A model generated the notes under the pieces. The model saw nothing but the letters and a program-made list of their open reading frames with translations. It ran no database searches and was not told the origin of the DNA. A stretch of 18,842 bases of DNA from CAZIOQ01 sp964540975 (GTDB lineage Bacteria > Patescibacteriota > Microgenomatia > UBA12405 > UBA6130), in assembly GCA_964540975.1 (NCBI GenBank), contig CAZIOQ010000030.1, positions 1-18,842 of the forward strand, in the 5' to 3' direction. The number at the start of each line of letters is the position of its first letter. The stretch's first letter is position 1. The position numbers and the translations under genes were made by a program. This document shows, one piece after another, positions 1-6,500 of the stretch.

Positions 1-1061
1 TTGACATTAGTGTTGATGGCCAAAATCCTTGGACAGCAACCTATTCTGGCCAGTTGGCCGATATGAAACCTTCCCAAACTAGATATATTGAATTTATTGT
101 TAGAAATTTGGAAGGGAGTAATGATGTTAATCTCTGGAAGCACATCAATATCACAAGCCAGACTGATGGAATAATCACTGAGCCAGAATGTACGGAAGGA
201 GGAGGAACTTGGACGGGAGGAGTAAAAACAGATTGTACTGCTGCGTCTGAGTGTTGTACTGGAGGCTATACCCCAAGAAACAATCTGGCTGCCTATACAA
301 TCTATGATATGTGGGTGTGTTACGATCCTAATCCTGAGACAGGAAGATGCTACACGAACCCTGCGACACATGAACCTTCCTTTGGAGGAAACTGGATACC
401 AATTATCAGAGCAAACCAGTATGTCCGGCTTGATAATGTCAGCAGCTCCTGGATTTCTTTAGGTCGGTTAAATAAAGGTCAAGCATTAAAGGTAGTCCAG
501 AGTTATCATCTAAGTTCTTGGCCAAATGCTCCAGAACCAGAAGTAACAAACTGGGCACAGGGTGATATATTAACCTTTGACATTGAGCTGATGGCAATGC
601 AATTGAATGCTCCGGGTCCTGAAGGTGTTCAAGCATTTGTAGATTTGGAAAACAAGAATCCAATAACTTGGGAGCCAATTACTGGCGATGGCATAGGAGG
701 AACATTGTCTTATAACACATCTGGCCTGACTTTTAACTATAGTTTTACGGGTACAGGTCTTCAAGCAAGCACCGAATACAGCTTAATTTATTATGCTGAT
801 CCGTACCCAGGGGATCATCCAGGCAAATTGATTGACACGATGACTACAGATGGGAGTGGCGCTGTTTCCAAAGCAAATAATGTAGATCTCGCTATGGATC
901 TGCCGTCATCTGGTGACGCTAATTATCCAGCTGGAGCCAAGATTTGGTTAGTACCATCAACTAGATACAACTCTGGGACAAACTCAATTATTGGTTGGAA
1001 CCCAACAGAATATCTGTTTGAGATGAATTTGATTACCTACGACGACACAGACACACCCTAA
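1..1061 (+). CDS. TasA/camelysin-like exported surface protein (5' end outside window)
   Basis: The reading frame is open from base 3, so the start and signal peptide lie upstream; 352 residues are visible. The visible part resembles the TasA/camelysin (SipW-dependent) family. Early on there is a stretch like the family's 'KPGQT..i.f.v.N.gsnDv.l..hi' strand. In mid-protein, 'NWAQGDILTFDIEL' matches the family's conserved 'QGD.f.FDI.f' strand. Between them is a Cys-containing loop (ECTEGGG, DCTAASECC). The last roughly 130 residues form a separate, probably beta-rich domain with Asn, Gly and Asp-rich turns, which I cannot name. TasA-type proteins are secreted and assemble into surface or matrix fibres. 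The signal peptidase gene just downstream fits a SipW-type export route. Family assignment is by motif memory. The substrate relationship is inferred from gene order. Confidence 0.7.
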   Translation, partial: DISVDGQNPWTATYSGQLADMKPSQTRYIEFIVRNLEGSNDVNLWKHINITSQTDGIITEPECTEGGGTWTGGVKTDCTAASECCTGGYTPRNNLAAYTIYDMWVCYDPNPETGRCYTNPATHEPSFGGNWIPIIRANQYVRLDNVSSSWISLGRLNKGQALKVVQSYHLSSWPNAPEPEVTNWAQGDILTFDIELMAMQLNAPGPEGVQAFVDLENKNPITWEPITGDGIGGTLSYNTSGLTFNYSFTGTGLQASTEYSLIYYADPYPGDHPGKLIDTMTTDGSGAVSKANNVDLAMDLPSSGDANYPAGAKIWLVPSTRYNSGTNSIIGWNPTEYLFEMNLITYDDTDTP

Positions 1062-1090
1062 AACCTGAGTTAAGTGATTTTGGAAGTTCA

Positions 1091-1146
1091 CTGGAAGGAG
1101 ATTATTCAGTCACCTTCCAGGTGGCCGGATGGACTCCTGGAAGGTG
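1091..1146 (+). promoter_or_regulatory. Mutually exclusive inverted repeats in the leader of the signal peptidase gene
   Basis: CACCTTCCAGG (1111-1121) is perfectly complementary to CCTGGAAGGTG (1136-1146), giving an 11 bp stem with a 14 nt loop. An upstream CTGGAAGG (1091-1098) is identical to the core of the downstream arm, so it can pair with the same middle segment (8 bp, 14 nt loop). Only one of the two hairpins can form at a time. The geometry is that of an attenuator or RNA switch. It may instead be a 3'-stabilising or processing structure for the upstream surface-protein transcript. Confidence 0.5.
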
Positions 1147-1154
1147 GACATTAA

Positions 1155-1179
1155 TTTCACCCGCAAGGGGAAAGTTTTT
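1155..1179 (+). terminator. Candidate weak intrinsic terminator or attenuator before the signal peptidase start
   Basis: TTTC-A-CCC, a GCAA loop (GNRA type), then GGG-GAAA form a 7 bp stem with one bulged A, followed by GTTTTT. The structure ends 4 nt before the preferred ATG at 1183 and contains the only good ribosome-binding purines (AAGGGG). Folding could therefore limit transcription or translation of the downstream genes. The short U-tract makes full termination uncertain. Confidence 0.35.
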
Positions 1180-1182
1180 GCT

Positions 1183-1740
1183 ATGAAACTGAAAGCCTTA
1201 GTGAATTTTGTTTATACCGTAACAATTATTGTTTTTATCGCTTTCGGCTTGATAACTACCTACCCAGTTTTGTCAAAAAAGGATAACTTTCGTTTCTTGG
1301 TTGTTCAATCCGGCTCAATGGAGCCGAAATTGAAATTGGGTTCTGTTATTTTAGTTTTGCCAAAAAAACAGGAAATAATCTCGCCTGTTGGCTTTTTGCC
1401 AAAATTCCAAAAAGGAGAAATTATTAGCTATCTGGCAGGCAAGGAAACTGTTACCCACCGCATTGTTAGCCTTGAAAAAATTGATGGGAAAATTTTTTAC
1501 CAAACCAAAGGCGATGCCAATCAGGGAGCAGATGTTGAAAAAATTCCCGAAGAAAAAGTTTTAGGAAAAGTCGCCTTTTCTTTACCCTATTTAGGCTATT
1601 TTATTTCCTTTGCCAAAACCCAAATGGGCTTTATCGCCTTAATTATTATTCCGGCGACAATTATTGTTTATAGCGAAATCTTGAAAATCAAAGAAGAAAT
1701 TCAAAAAATAGTTCTTAAAAGAAAATTTTCCCAACCATGA
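1183..1740 (+). CDS. sipW: SipW-like (archaeal/ER-type) signal peptidase I
   Basis: A membrane protease predicted to cleave signal peptides of exported proteins. From the ATG at 1183 it has 185 residues. A membrane segment spans about residues 8-30. The nucleophile motif SGSMEP follows (Ser45), then THRIV (His92) and GDAN (Asp111). A second membrane segment lies at about 148-165. His in place of the Lys of ordinary bacterial LepB marks the ER/archaeal/SipW class. The frame is open back to an ATG at 1129, but that would put the leader hairpin in coding sequence and add a polar 18-residue tail, so 1183 is preferred. Its stop overlaps the next ATG (ATGA), and the two following genes encode exported proteins, so these are its likely substrates. 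Confidence 0.88.
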   Translation: MKLKALVNFVYTVTIIVFIAFGLITTYPVLSKKDNFRFLVVQSGSMEPKLKLGSVILVLPKKQEIISPVGFLPKFQKGEIISYLAGKETVTHRIVSLEKIDGKIFYQTKGDANQGADVEKIPEEKVLGKVAFSLPYLGYFISFAKTQMGFIALIIIPATIIVYSEILKIKEEIQKIVLKRKFSQP

Positions 1741-2471
1741 AAAAACTTGTTTTTGTTTTAACTTTTTTTATTTTTTTAGGCGGTGTTCGCCAATCAACCG
1801 GATCGTTTCTTACTGATACGGAAAAAGCAGAAAACAACATCCTTTCTGTGGCAACTGACTGGGGAATTACTCCAACGCCAACCCCAACTTATTTTGCCAA
1901 TTATGTGGTGATTAGTGAAGTGCAAATAACAGGAGGGACAGGAAAAACAGATAATGATTTTGTTGAGTTTTATAATCCAACCTCTACCCCGTTTGATTTC
2001 AAAGGTCACCGACTAGTAAAAAGAATTCGAGGTTCTTCCACCGACATAACCTTAAAATCATGGACCTCTACAGCAATTATTCCTGCCTATGGCTTTTATC
2101 TTTGGGCAAATTCTAGTGACGGTTTTGCACTATCAATTGGTGCTGATGCATCTACTAGTGGCTATCTTACCGACAACAACAGTGTTGCCTTAAGATTTGG
2201 TGCTGAGAATACCGGAATCATTATTGATTCTTTAAGTTGGGATTCTTCTCCTAACTCGTTAAAAGAAGGTACAGAATTTTCTCCGAATCCCGGAGCAAAC
2301 CAAAGTATAGAGCGTAAGGCCTATTCAACCTCAACCCCAACTTCTATGTTTATTGGTGGCGCCGACGAATTTAAAGGGAATGGTTTTGACTCTAACAATA
2401 ACGCCACTGATTTTGTGTTAAGAAGCGTATCTCAACCGCAAAACAGTAGCAGTTCACCAGAAATACCATGA
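1737..2471 (+). CDS. Exported lamin-tail-domain protein with SipW-type signal
   Basis: A 244-residue protein. A hydrophobic segment (about residues 4-16) is followed by a 'gSFLTDTEKAENN' stretch, which looks like the 'AyFsDtE.s.NN.f.aGt' region after SipW-dependent signal peptides. A Thr-Pro linker (about 45-51) precedes a lamin-tail-domain-like fold (about 53-200). Marks of that domain are 'VVISEVQITGG', 'DFVEFYNPTSTPFDFKGHRL', 'IIPAYGFYLWAN' and the late 'QSIERKA'. In bacteria, LTDs occur in secreted or surface proteins and are taken to be adhesive or structural. The tail is Asn and Ser-rich. The gene overlaps its neighbours by ATGA at both ends, so it is probably co-translated with the peptidase and the RTX protein. 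Its function beyond a surface role is not known. Confidence 0.75.
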   Translation: MKKLVFVLTFFIFLGGVRQSTGSFLTDTEKAENNILSVATDWGITPTPTPTYFANYVVISEVQITGGTGKTDNDFVEFYNPTSTPFDFKGHRLVKRIRGSSTDITLKSWTSTAIIPAYGFYLWANSSDGFALSIGADASTSGYLTDNNSVALRFGAENTGIIIDSLSWDSSPNSLKEGTEFSPNPGANQSIERKAYSTSTPTSMFIGGADEFKGNGFDSNNNATDFVLRSVSQPQNSSSSPEIP

Positions 2472-3442
2472 ACAAACAAATATCAAGATTAATAATTTTG
2501 GTTGCCATAGCGCTCCTTGTTACTCGTGTAAATAACCGATTTGACATTTTCAGGTTATTTGCTAATAATTCCACTGCCTTTGCTGTTGGCGATCTTACCA
2601 TTGACTGGGGAGTTCCCAGTGGCCAGCCGATTTTTGTCATTAACAATTTTCTTCCCGGACAAAAAGAAATAAGGGAAGTCCAAGTATCCAATGGCGCAAG
2701 TGCCAACAGACCAGTGGGGATTAAGGGCATTAAAACTTCTGAAACCGGCAATTTGGCTGACGCCTTAATTATTACCATTTTTGAAAATGGAAATATTATT
2801 TTTGGCCCCCAAAATTTAGCTTCTTTTTTTGAAGAAAGCGACAGGCCAACTGGAATTTTTCTCACCAACCTTGCTCCGACAACAAGCACAAAATATAATT
2901 TTGAAGTTGCCTTTGACCCTGAATCCGACAATGATTTTCAAAACACCAGTGTTGTTTTTGACATTATCATTGGCATTTTTGTTCCTGTTCCCCAAGAGTG
3001 TCAAGGGATAAAATTTAGCGGTACGCCAATCTTCGGCACTCAGGGAAATGATAATTTAAAAGGGAGCAACGGTAATGATTTGATTTTCGGTTTTGAAGGA
3101 AACGACAAAATCGATGGTTCAAATGGCGATGACTGCCTTGTTGGCGGTCCGGGCAATGATATTGTTGAGGGTTCAAATGGCGATGACAAAATCTATGGTG
3201 GCGAAGGAAATGATATCATTGACGCTGGAAACGGCAATGATTTAATTTTTGGCGGTCCTAGCAATGACACTATCAGGGGAGGAAATGGCAATGAGGAAAT
3301 TTATGGTGAAGAAGCTGATGACAAACTTGAAGGAGGTAATGGCAACGATATTTTAATAGGAGGCGAGGGAGAAGATTCTGCCAACGGCGGTCTGGGAAAA
3401 GATAAATGTGAAGCAGAAACAAAAATCAAATGCGAAAACTAA
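2468..3442 (+). CDS. TasA-like exported protein with C-terminal RTX calcium-binding repeats
   Basis: A 324-residue protein. It has a signal or membrane segment (about residues 7-19), then a TasA/camelysin-like beta domain (about 38-172; 'GDLTIDWG', 'FLPGQKEIREVQVSN', 'YNFEVAFDPESDND'). From about residue 192 to 311 it carries roughly a dozen nonapeptide repeats of the GGxGxDxUx type, many reading GNDxIxGGx or NGDDxI. RTX repeats form Ca2+-binding parallel beta-rolls that fold after secretion. They usually go with type I secretion in Gram-negative bacteria. Here the N-terminal signal and adjacent SipW-type peptidase suggest Sec export instead. Cysteines flank the repeats (about 178, 314 and 322). 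The last repeats are degenerate (AEADD, EGEDS). A surface or matrix role is inferred. Confidence 0.8.
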   Translation: MNKQISRLIILVAIALLVTRVNNRFDIFRLFANNSTAFAVGDLTIDWGVPSGQPIFVINNFLPGQKEIREVQVSNGASANRPVGIKGIKTSETGNLADALIITIFENGNIIFGPQNLASFFEESDRPTGIFLTNLAPTTSTKYNFEVAFDPESDNDFQNTSVVFDIIIGIFVPVPQECQGIKFSGTPIFGTQGNDNLKGSNGNDLIFGFEGNDKIDGSNGDDCLVGGPGNDIVEGSNGDDKIYGGEGNDIIDAGNGNDLIFGGPSNDTIRGGNGNEEIYGEEADDKLEGGNGNDILIGGEGEDSANGGLGKDKCEAETKIKCEN

Positions 3443-3482
3443 TCGATATTGAAATACAACCCCAGATCCTTAAGGCGCGACA

Positions 3483-4160
3483 ATGGAATATAAAGACATA
3501 CTGATAAAATTAAAGTCTCTTTCTAACCCTAAAGCAGTCAAAAGAATGACAAGATTTGGAATTAATCCAAAAAATAATTATGGGGTCTCAATCCCAAACT
3601 TAAGAAAACTTGCTAAAGAAATTGGCAAAGATCATCATCTTGCTCAAAAACTTTGGCAATCAAAAATTCGAGAGGGAAGAATTCTCGCAAGTATGGTTGA
3701 CATTCCCAAGAAAATAACTAAAAGCCAAATGGAAAATTGGGTAAAGGAATTCAATTCCTGGGAGGTCTGCGATCAGGTTTGTAGTAATCTTTTTGGCAAA
3801 ACCAGGTAGGCTTATAAAAAAGCTTTTGCATGGGGTCAACAAGAAGAAGAGTTTGTCAAAAGAGCGGCTTTTGTTCTAATCGCCTGGTTAGCTATCCATG
3901 ATAAGAAAGCAAACAATGAAAAGCTGATAAAATTTTTCCCCTTAATCAAAAAACAAGCAAGAGACAAGAGGAATTTTGTTAAAAAAGCAGTCAGCTGGAC
4001 ACTGAGGGAGATTGGAAAAAGAAATATTGATTTAAACAAAAAAGTGATTGGGTTAGCAAAAGAAATCTCTCAGTTAAATTCCAAAACAGCCAAATGGATT
4101 GCTTTAGATGTAATCAAAAAGTTAAGGCAAAAAAAATTCAAAGAAAATATTGACTTTTAA
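3483..4160 (+). pseudogene. AlkD-like DNA alkylation repair glycosylase, interrupted by in-frame TAG
   Basis: The family removes alkylated bases using HEAT-like repeats. The N-terminal part (108 residues, 3483-3809) includes the family signature NSWEVCDQVCSNLF, whose Trp93 and Asp97 correspond to the catalytic W-x3-D pair. It stops at TAG (3807-3809). The same frame then continues unbroken to TAA at 4158-4160, reading AYKKAFAWGQQEEEFVKRAAFVLIAWLA and ending after RNFVKKAVSWTLREIGKRN, the conserved C-terminal half with its second key Trp. Joined, the protein is 225 codons, a normal family length. One substitution explains the break; there is no frameshift. It may be a young pseudogene, a recoded or suppressed amber codon, or a sequencing or assembly error. 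Confidence 0.85.
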
Positions 4161-4180
4161 CATCCATTGATTAATATATT
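4150..4180 (+). promoter_or_regulatory. Candidate sigma70-type promoter for the 20-residue peptide gene
   Basis: TTGACT (4150-4155) is a 5/6 match to the -35 consensus and overlaps the end of the AlkD-like frame. Downstream are TAATAT (4172-4177, spacer 16) and TATATT (4175-4180, spacer 19), either of which could be the -10. Together with the strong ribosome site that follows, this suggests the small gene is transcribed on its own. Confidence 0.45.
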
Positions 4181-4201
4181 TTTAAAAGGAGGTGATGAAT
4201 T

Positions 4202-4264
4202 ATGGCTGGTTGCAGGAGCCGTGGAACAAAAAAGAAAAAAACCAAAAAAAGAAAAAAGAAATAA
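4202..4264 (+). CDS. Tiny Lys-rich basic peptide (20 aa), unrecognised
   Basis: The frame reads MAGCRSRGTKKKKTKKRKKK and stops at TAA. Eleven of the 20 residues are Lys and three are Arg, so binding to nucleic acid or ribosome is plausible, as for other very small basic ribosomal proteins. I do not recognise a family. Evidence that it is real: AAAGGAGGTGAT just upstream (about 4185-4196) is a near-complete complement of the 16S rRNA 3' end, with GGAGG 9 nt before this ATG, and a promoter-like pair lies before it. No other ribosome site in the window is as strong. A second ATG at 4195 opens a 34-codon overlapping frame to 4299, but only 2 nt separate it from GGAGG, so it is less likely. Confidence 0.55.
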   Translation: MAGCRSRGTKKKKTKKRKKK

Positions 4265-4433
4265 CTTCTTATACCGGTGGGAAAAGACCAAACAAATAAG
4301 TTACCGACCTGAAGTAGATTATAATCTTAGTGAATAGCAAATTTAGATTTAGCTTAGAAAAGAGGGGATTAATTTCTGATGTAAGATTCAGGGGAGAGGT
4401 AACTTTTAGAGGTTGGGGGGTTGGGGTAAAAAT

Positions 4434-5717
4434 CTACTGGCAGTCACTATCACAGGCTATACCATCTCCATCTGCATCTCTTGCTTGACAACCACAAACA
4501 TTTAGTTGATATTGAGCTTCGGCACAAGACGACATCTGAGAACAGATCTTTGAACAATCACAGGTATAACTTCCTGATGTTTGATTGGTAGGTTGAGTTT
4601 GAGCAGGCGGGGTTGTCTTAGTGACAGTCTGGAGTCGAACTTGCGGTGATGTTTGAACCTGCTGAGGGGAACCACAAATATCTCCCCACAATCCTTTCTT
4701 TTCTTCTCTTGCTAGTCTTTGGGCTTCAATAAATCTATCTTGGTATTTTACATCCGGAGGATAACTACTTGACTGGGCATAACCTTCTCTAACTAAGTAT
4801 TCATTCACCAACATATCTCCAAGCCAAACATATCTTAAAAGCCTGCTATATTTATCTGTTTCAGAAACATCTTTCTCTAATTTGACCTCCTTACCTTCAA
4901 CTAACTCTTTATTTTTATCGGAAGCCTCCTTCCCATAACATTGGACTGGTTTGCTGGGATGAAATGTTTCAGGAGTATCAATGCCGATATACCTAACCAC
5001 TTTATCCCCCTCTATTTTGATGGTGTCACCATCAATGACCTTAATGACTTTAACTTTATACTTTATAGGGTTGAAATCTACAGAAGCACCACCAACTGCA
5101 CTTTCGTTACCAACACTATCAACTGCCTTGACATTGATGGTGTTAGCGCCTAAGACCAAGCCTGTCTTAATCTCAAATTCACCCTTATCATTAGCCGTGA
5201 TTGCTGGTAATTCGTTACCCTGAACCGAAGCGATGATTTTGGCATTAGGTTCGGAGACACCTTTAATAACAATTTCTTCTTCGCCATCATCAGGCAATTT
5301 ATCTGGCAGGGTAATGATTGGGTTAGCCGGCGGGGTTTGATCTATGGTAATAAGGATATTCTCACTTTTACATTTATCTCTCTTTTCTGAATCGCAAGCC
5401 TCAACGGTATAGGTGTAATTACCCTCCTTTAGATCATTTAAGGCAAAATAAAACTTACCGCTAGAATCTGATTTGATTGACTGGACAATTTCATTATCTT
5501 TCATAAGATACACTGGTTTACCTGAGTGGGTTTTACCAGCAATAGAGACAGAACTTTTGTTGGTAGGATCAATTCTCTCTAAAGCAAGCGGAGGAGGAGA
5601 AGGGGGAAAAATGGTTAATATCGTTAAAAAAGCAAATAAATAAAAGCCGGAGGCAATTAAAAACTTCCACCATTTACCTGAGCGAAAACCAGGAACCTTC
5701 CTTAGGGAAGAAAACAT
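4434..5717 (-). CDS. Membrane-anchored thermonuclease with Ig-like and excalibur domains
   Basis: A 427-residue extracytoplasmic nuclease related to staphylococcal nuclease. Order: basic N-terminus; one membrane segment (about 16-36); two Ig-like beta domains (about 45-126 and 130-215; the second has 'SVGNES' and 'GANTINVKAVD' like bacterial Ig repeats); SNase domain (about 219-346); Thr, Gln and Pro-rich linker (350-382); and a Cys-rich excalibur domain (384-427) ending DADGDGIACDSDC, a Ca2+-binding loop. Catalytic positions are all present: Asp229 and Asp231 (VIDGDT), Arg242, Asp247 and Glu250 (RYIGIDTPE), and Arg292 (DKYSRLLRY). It faces away from its neighbours as a single-gene unit. It may degrade external DNA or RNA for nucleotide salvage, which would suit an organism with poor biosynthesis, or for defence; the role is inferred. 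Confidence 0.92.
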   Translation of the reverse strand: MFSSLRKVPGFRSGKWWKFLIASGFYLFAFLTILTIFPPSPPPLALERIDPTNKSSVSIAGKTHSGKPVYLMKDNEIVQSIKSDSSGKFYFALNDLKEGNYTYTVEACDSEKRDKCKSENILITIDQTPPANPIITLPDKLPDDGEEEIVIKGVSEPNAKIIASVQGNELPAITANDKGEFEIKTGLVLGANTINVKAVDSVGNESAVGGASVDFNPIKYKVKVIKVIDGDTIKIEGDKVVRYIGIDTPETFHPSKPVQCYGKEASDKNKELVEGKEVKLEKDVSETDKYSRLLRYVWLGDMLVNEYLVREGYAQSSSYPPDVKYQDRFIEAQRLAREEKKGLWGDICGSPQQVQTSPQVRLQTVTKTTPPAQTQPTNQTSGSYTCDCSKICSQMSSCAEAQYQLNVCGCQARDADGDGIACDSDCQ

Positions 5718-5725
5718 TTGACGTT

Positions 5726-5734
5726 ATTATAGCA
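5726..5734 (-). promoter_or_regulatory. Extended -10 promoter of the thermonuclease; leaderless transcript predicted
   Basis: On the minus strand the sequence reads TGCTATAAT, a perfect -10 hexamer with the TGn extension. Only 8 nt separate the hexamer from the ATG at 5717. A normal start 6-7 nt downstream of the -10 would leave 1-2 nt of leader, so the mRNA should be leaderless. No Shine-Dalgarno is present. The -35 region is poor, as expected for an extended -10 promoter. Confidence 0.6.
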
Positions 5735-5902
5735 TTTTATAGCCTGACTCCAGAAATCACCTTTCTTGTTTTTGGAGGATTTATTTTTTACTCCCCGGGA
5801 TTGTGTTTTTCAGCCCGGATAATCGCCAAAGGAACGAATTTGGGAGGATTATAAAGTCAATCTCCCAAGATGTATTTTGGGTCGGTTTCTAATCCTTACA
5901 GC

Positions 5903-5932
5903 TTGTTACAGGGATAGAGAGTTTGATAAAAT
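5903..5932 (+). promoter_or_regulatory. Candidate promoter before the unrecognised gene
   Basis: TTGTTA (5903-5908) and TAAAAT (5927-5932) are separated by 18 nt, and the -10 ends 7 nt before an in-frame ATG at 5940. That spacing would give a nearly leaderless mRNA, as at the thermonuclease gene. If translation instead starts at the TTG at 5877, this site lies inside the gene. Confidence 0.35.
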
Positions 5933-5939
5933 CTTAAAG

Positions 5940-6500
5940 ATGATAGATGAAATAAAGTCTCCTTTGAACAGTTTGGCTTCTTTCTTGCTTCATTCATCCC
6001 CGCCTCAGGATCGGCGGTGTATTCGCAGGGGCGAAATAAACTGGAAAAAAGTAAAAAATCAGTTTGAGAAAGAGATGTTTGATAAATTAAAAGGTTTACC
6101 TGGACATAGGGAAGTTTCAGAAGAATTAAGGAAATTTAGAAATATCATTTCTCATGAGTTACCTGAAACGGCTCCAAAAGCATTGTTTCAGAGGCTTATC
6201 AAATTGCTTTTTTCTGGAGAGAAAATTTATATCCGAAAGGTGAAAAAGATGTTTCTTAACCCTGAACTCAAAAAAGAAAAACAACTGCTAGCACGGTATA
6301 AGGTGGAATTTAAGGAATTAAAAAAGAGCGCTAAAAATTGGGTAAAGAAAAATCTCCCTGAAGAAAAACTTCAAAAAATGTGGAAAGCTCACGAAACTTG
6401 GCTACCCAGAAGGTATACCATTTACAAGAGACAACCAGCGTTTCAAAAAATAGCGGCGGATACTTTGGCACGATTTTGTTTAATAAATAAATATGAATAA
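5940..6500 (+). CDS. Unrecognised protein carrying an in-frame palindromic element
   Basis: From the ATG at 5940 the product has 186 residues. The frame is open back to 5823, and a TTG at 5877 would give 207 residues. I do not recognise the family. It is basic and mostly helical, with 'FRNIISHELPETAPKALFQRLIKLLFSG' in the middle and a Lys-rich C-terminal half (about 100-150), plus Trp and Arg-rich 'WKAHETWLPRRYTIYKRQPAFQ' near the end. No signal peptide or membrane segment is evident. Residues 15-33 come from a palindromic repeat also found in ychF and probably do not belong to the ancestral fold. Its stop overlaps the next gene's start (ATGAATAA), so it is probably translationally coupled to the ASCH-domain gene. 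Confidence 0.6.
   Translation: MIDEIKSPLNSLASFLLHSSPPQDRRCIRRGEINWKKVKNQFEKEMFDKLKGLPGHREVSEELRKFRNIISHELPETAPKALFQRLIKLLFSGEKIYIRKVKKMFLNPELKKEKQLLARYKVEFKELKKSAKNWVKKNLPEEKLQKMWKAHETWLPRRYTIYKRQPAFQKIAADTLARFCLINKYE
5982..6038 (+). repeat. Diverged copy of palindromic coding element
   Basis: Roughly 55 bp that align with 7928-7983 of ychF: TTCATCCCCGCC, a short variable loop, GGCGG(T/G)GTATTC, then a purine-rich end leading to AATAAA. The central stem here is CCGCC (6000-6004) with GGCGG (6013-6017), shorter than the 8 bp stem in ychF. It is read in the same phase in both genes, giving Ser-Ser-Pro-Pro, then an Arg and Ile at matching positions. Confidence 0.65.

Noticed and set aside
1129..1182. 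Signal peptidase start at ATG 1129, giving 18 more residues.
   Set aside because: It would place an 11 bp hairpin arm in coding sequence and add a polar tail before the first membrane segment. ATG 1183 gives the normal SipW-type N-terminus.
4184..4230. Minus-strand reading ends like the 3' end of 16S rRNA (ATCACCTCCTTT).
   Set aside because: The similarity stops outside the anti-Shine-Dalgarno stretch. It is simply the complement of a very strong ribosome site for the small peptide gene.
4195..4299. A 34-codon frame overlapping the small basic peptide.
   Set aside because: Its ATG is only 2 nt from GGAGG, too close for initiation, and the peptide has no recognisable features.
4398..4428. 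G-rich run (GGGGAGAGG ... GGTTGGGGGGTTGGGG) as a G-quadruplex or regulatory site.
   Set aside because: The tracts are uneven, mostly two-tier at best, and lie just downstream of the thermonuclease stop with no other support. Too weak to list.
4265..4433. Region after the small peptide as a possible tRNA or other RNA gene.
   Set aside because: No cloverleaf, conserved T-loop or clear stem could be found; it appears to be plain intergenic sequence.
5795..5818. CCGGG/CCCGG inverted repeat as a terminator.
   Set aside because: Only 5 bp with a 14 nt loop and no T-run on either side in the right place.
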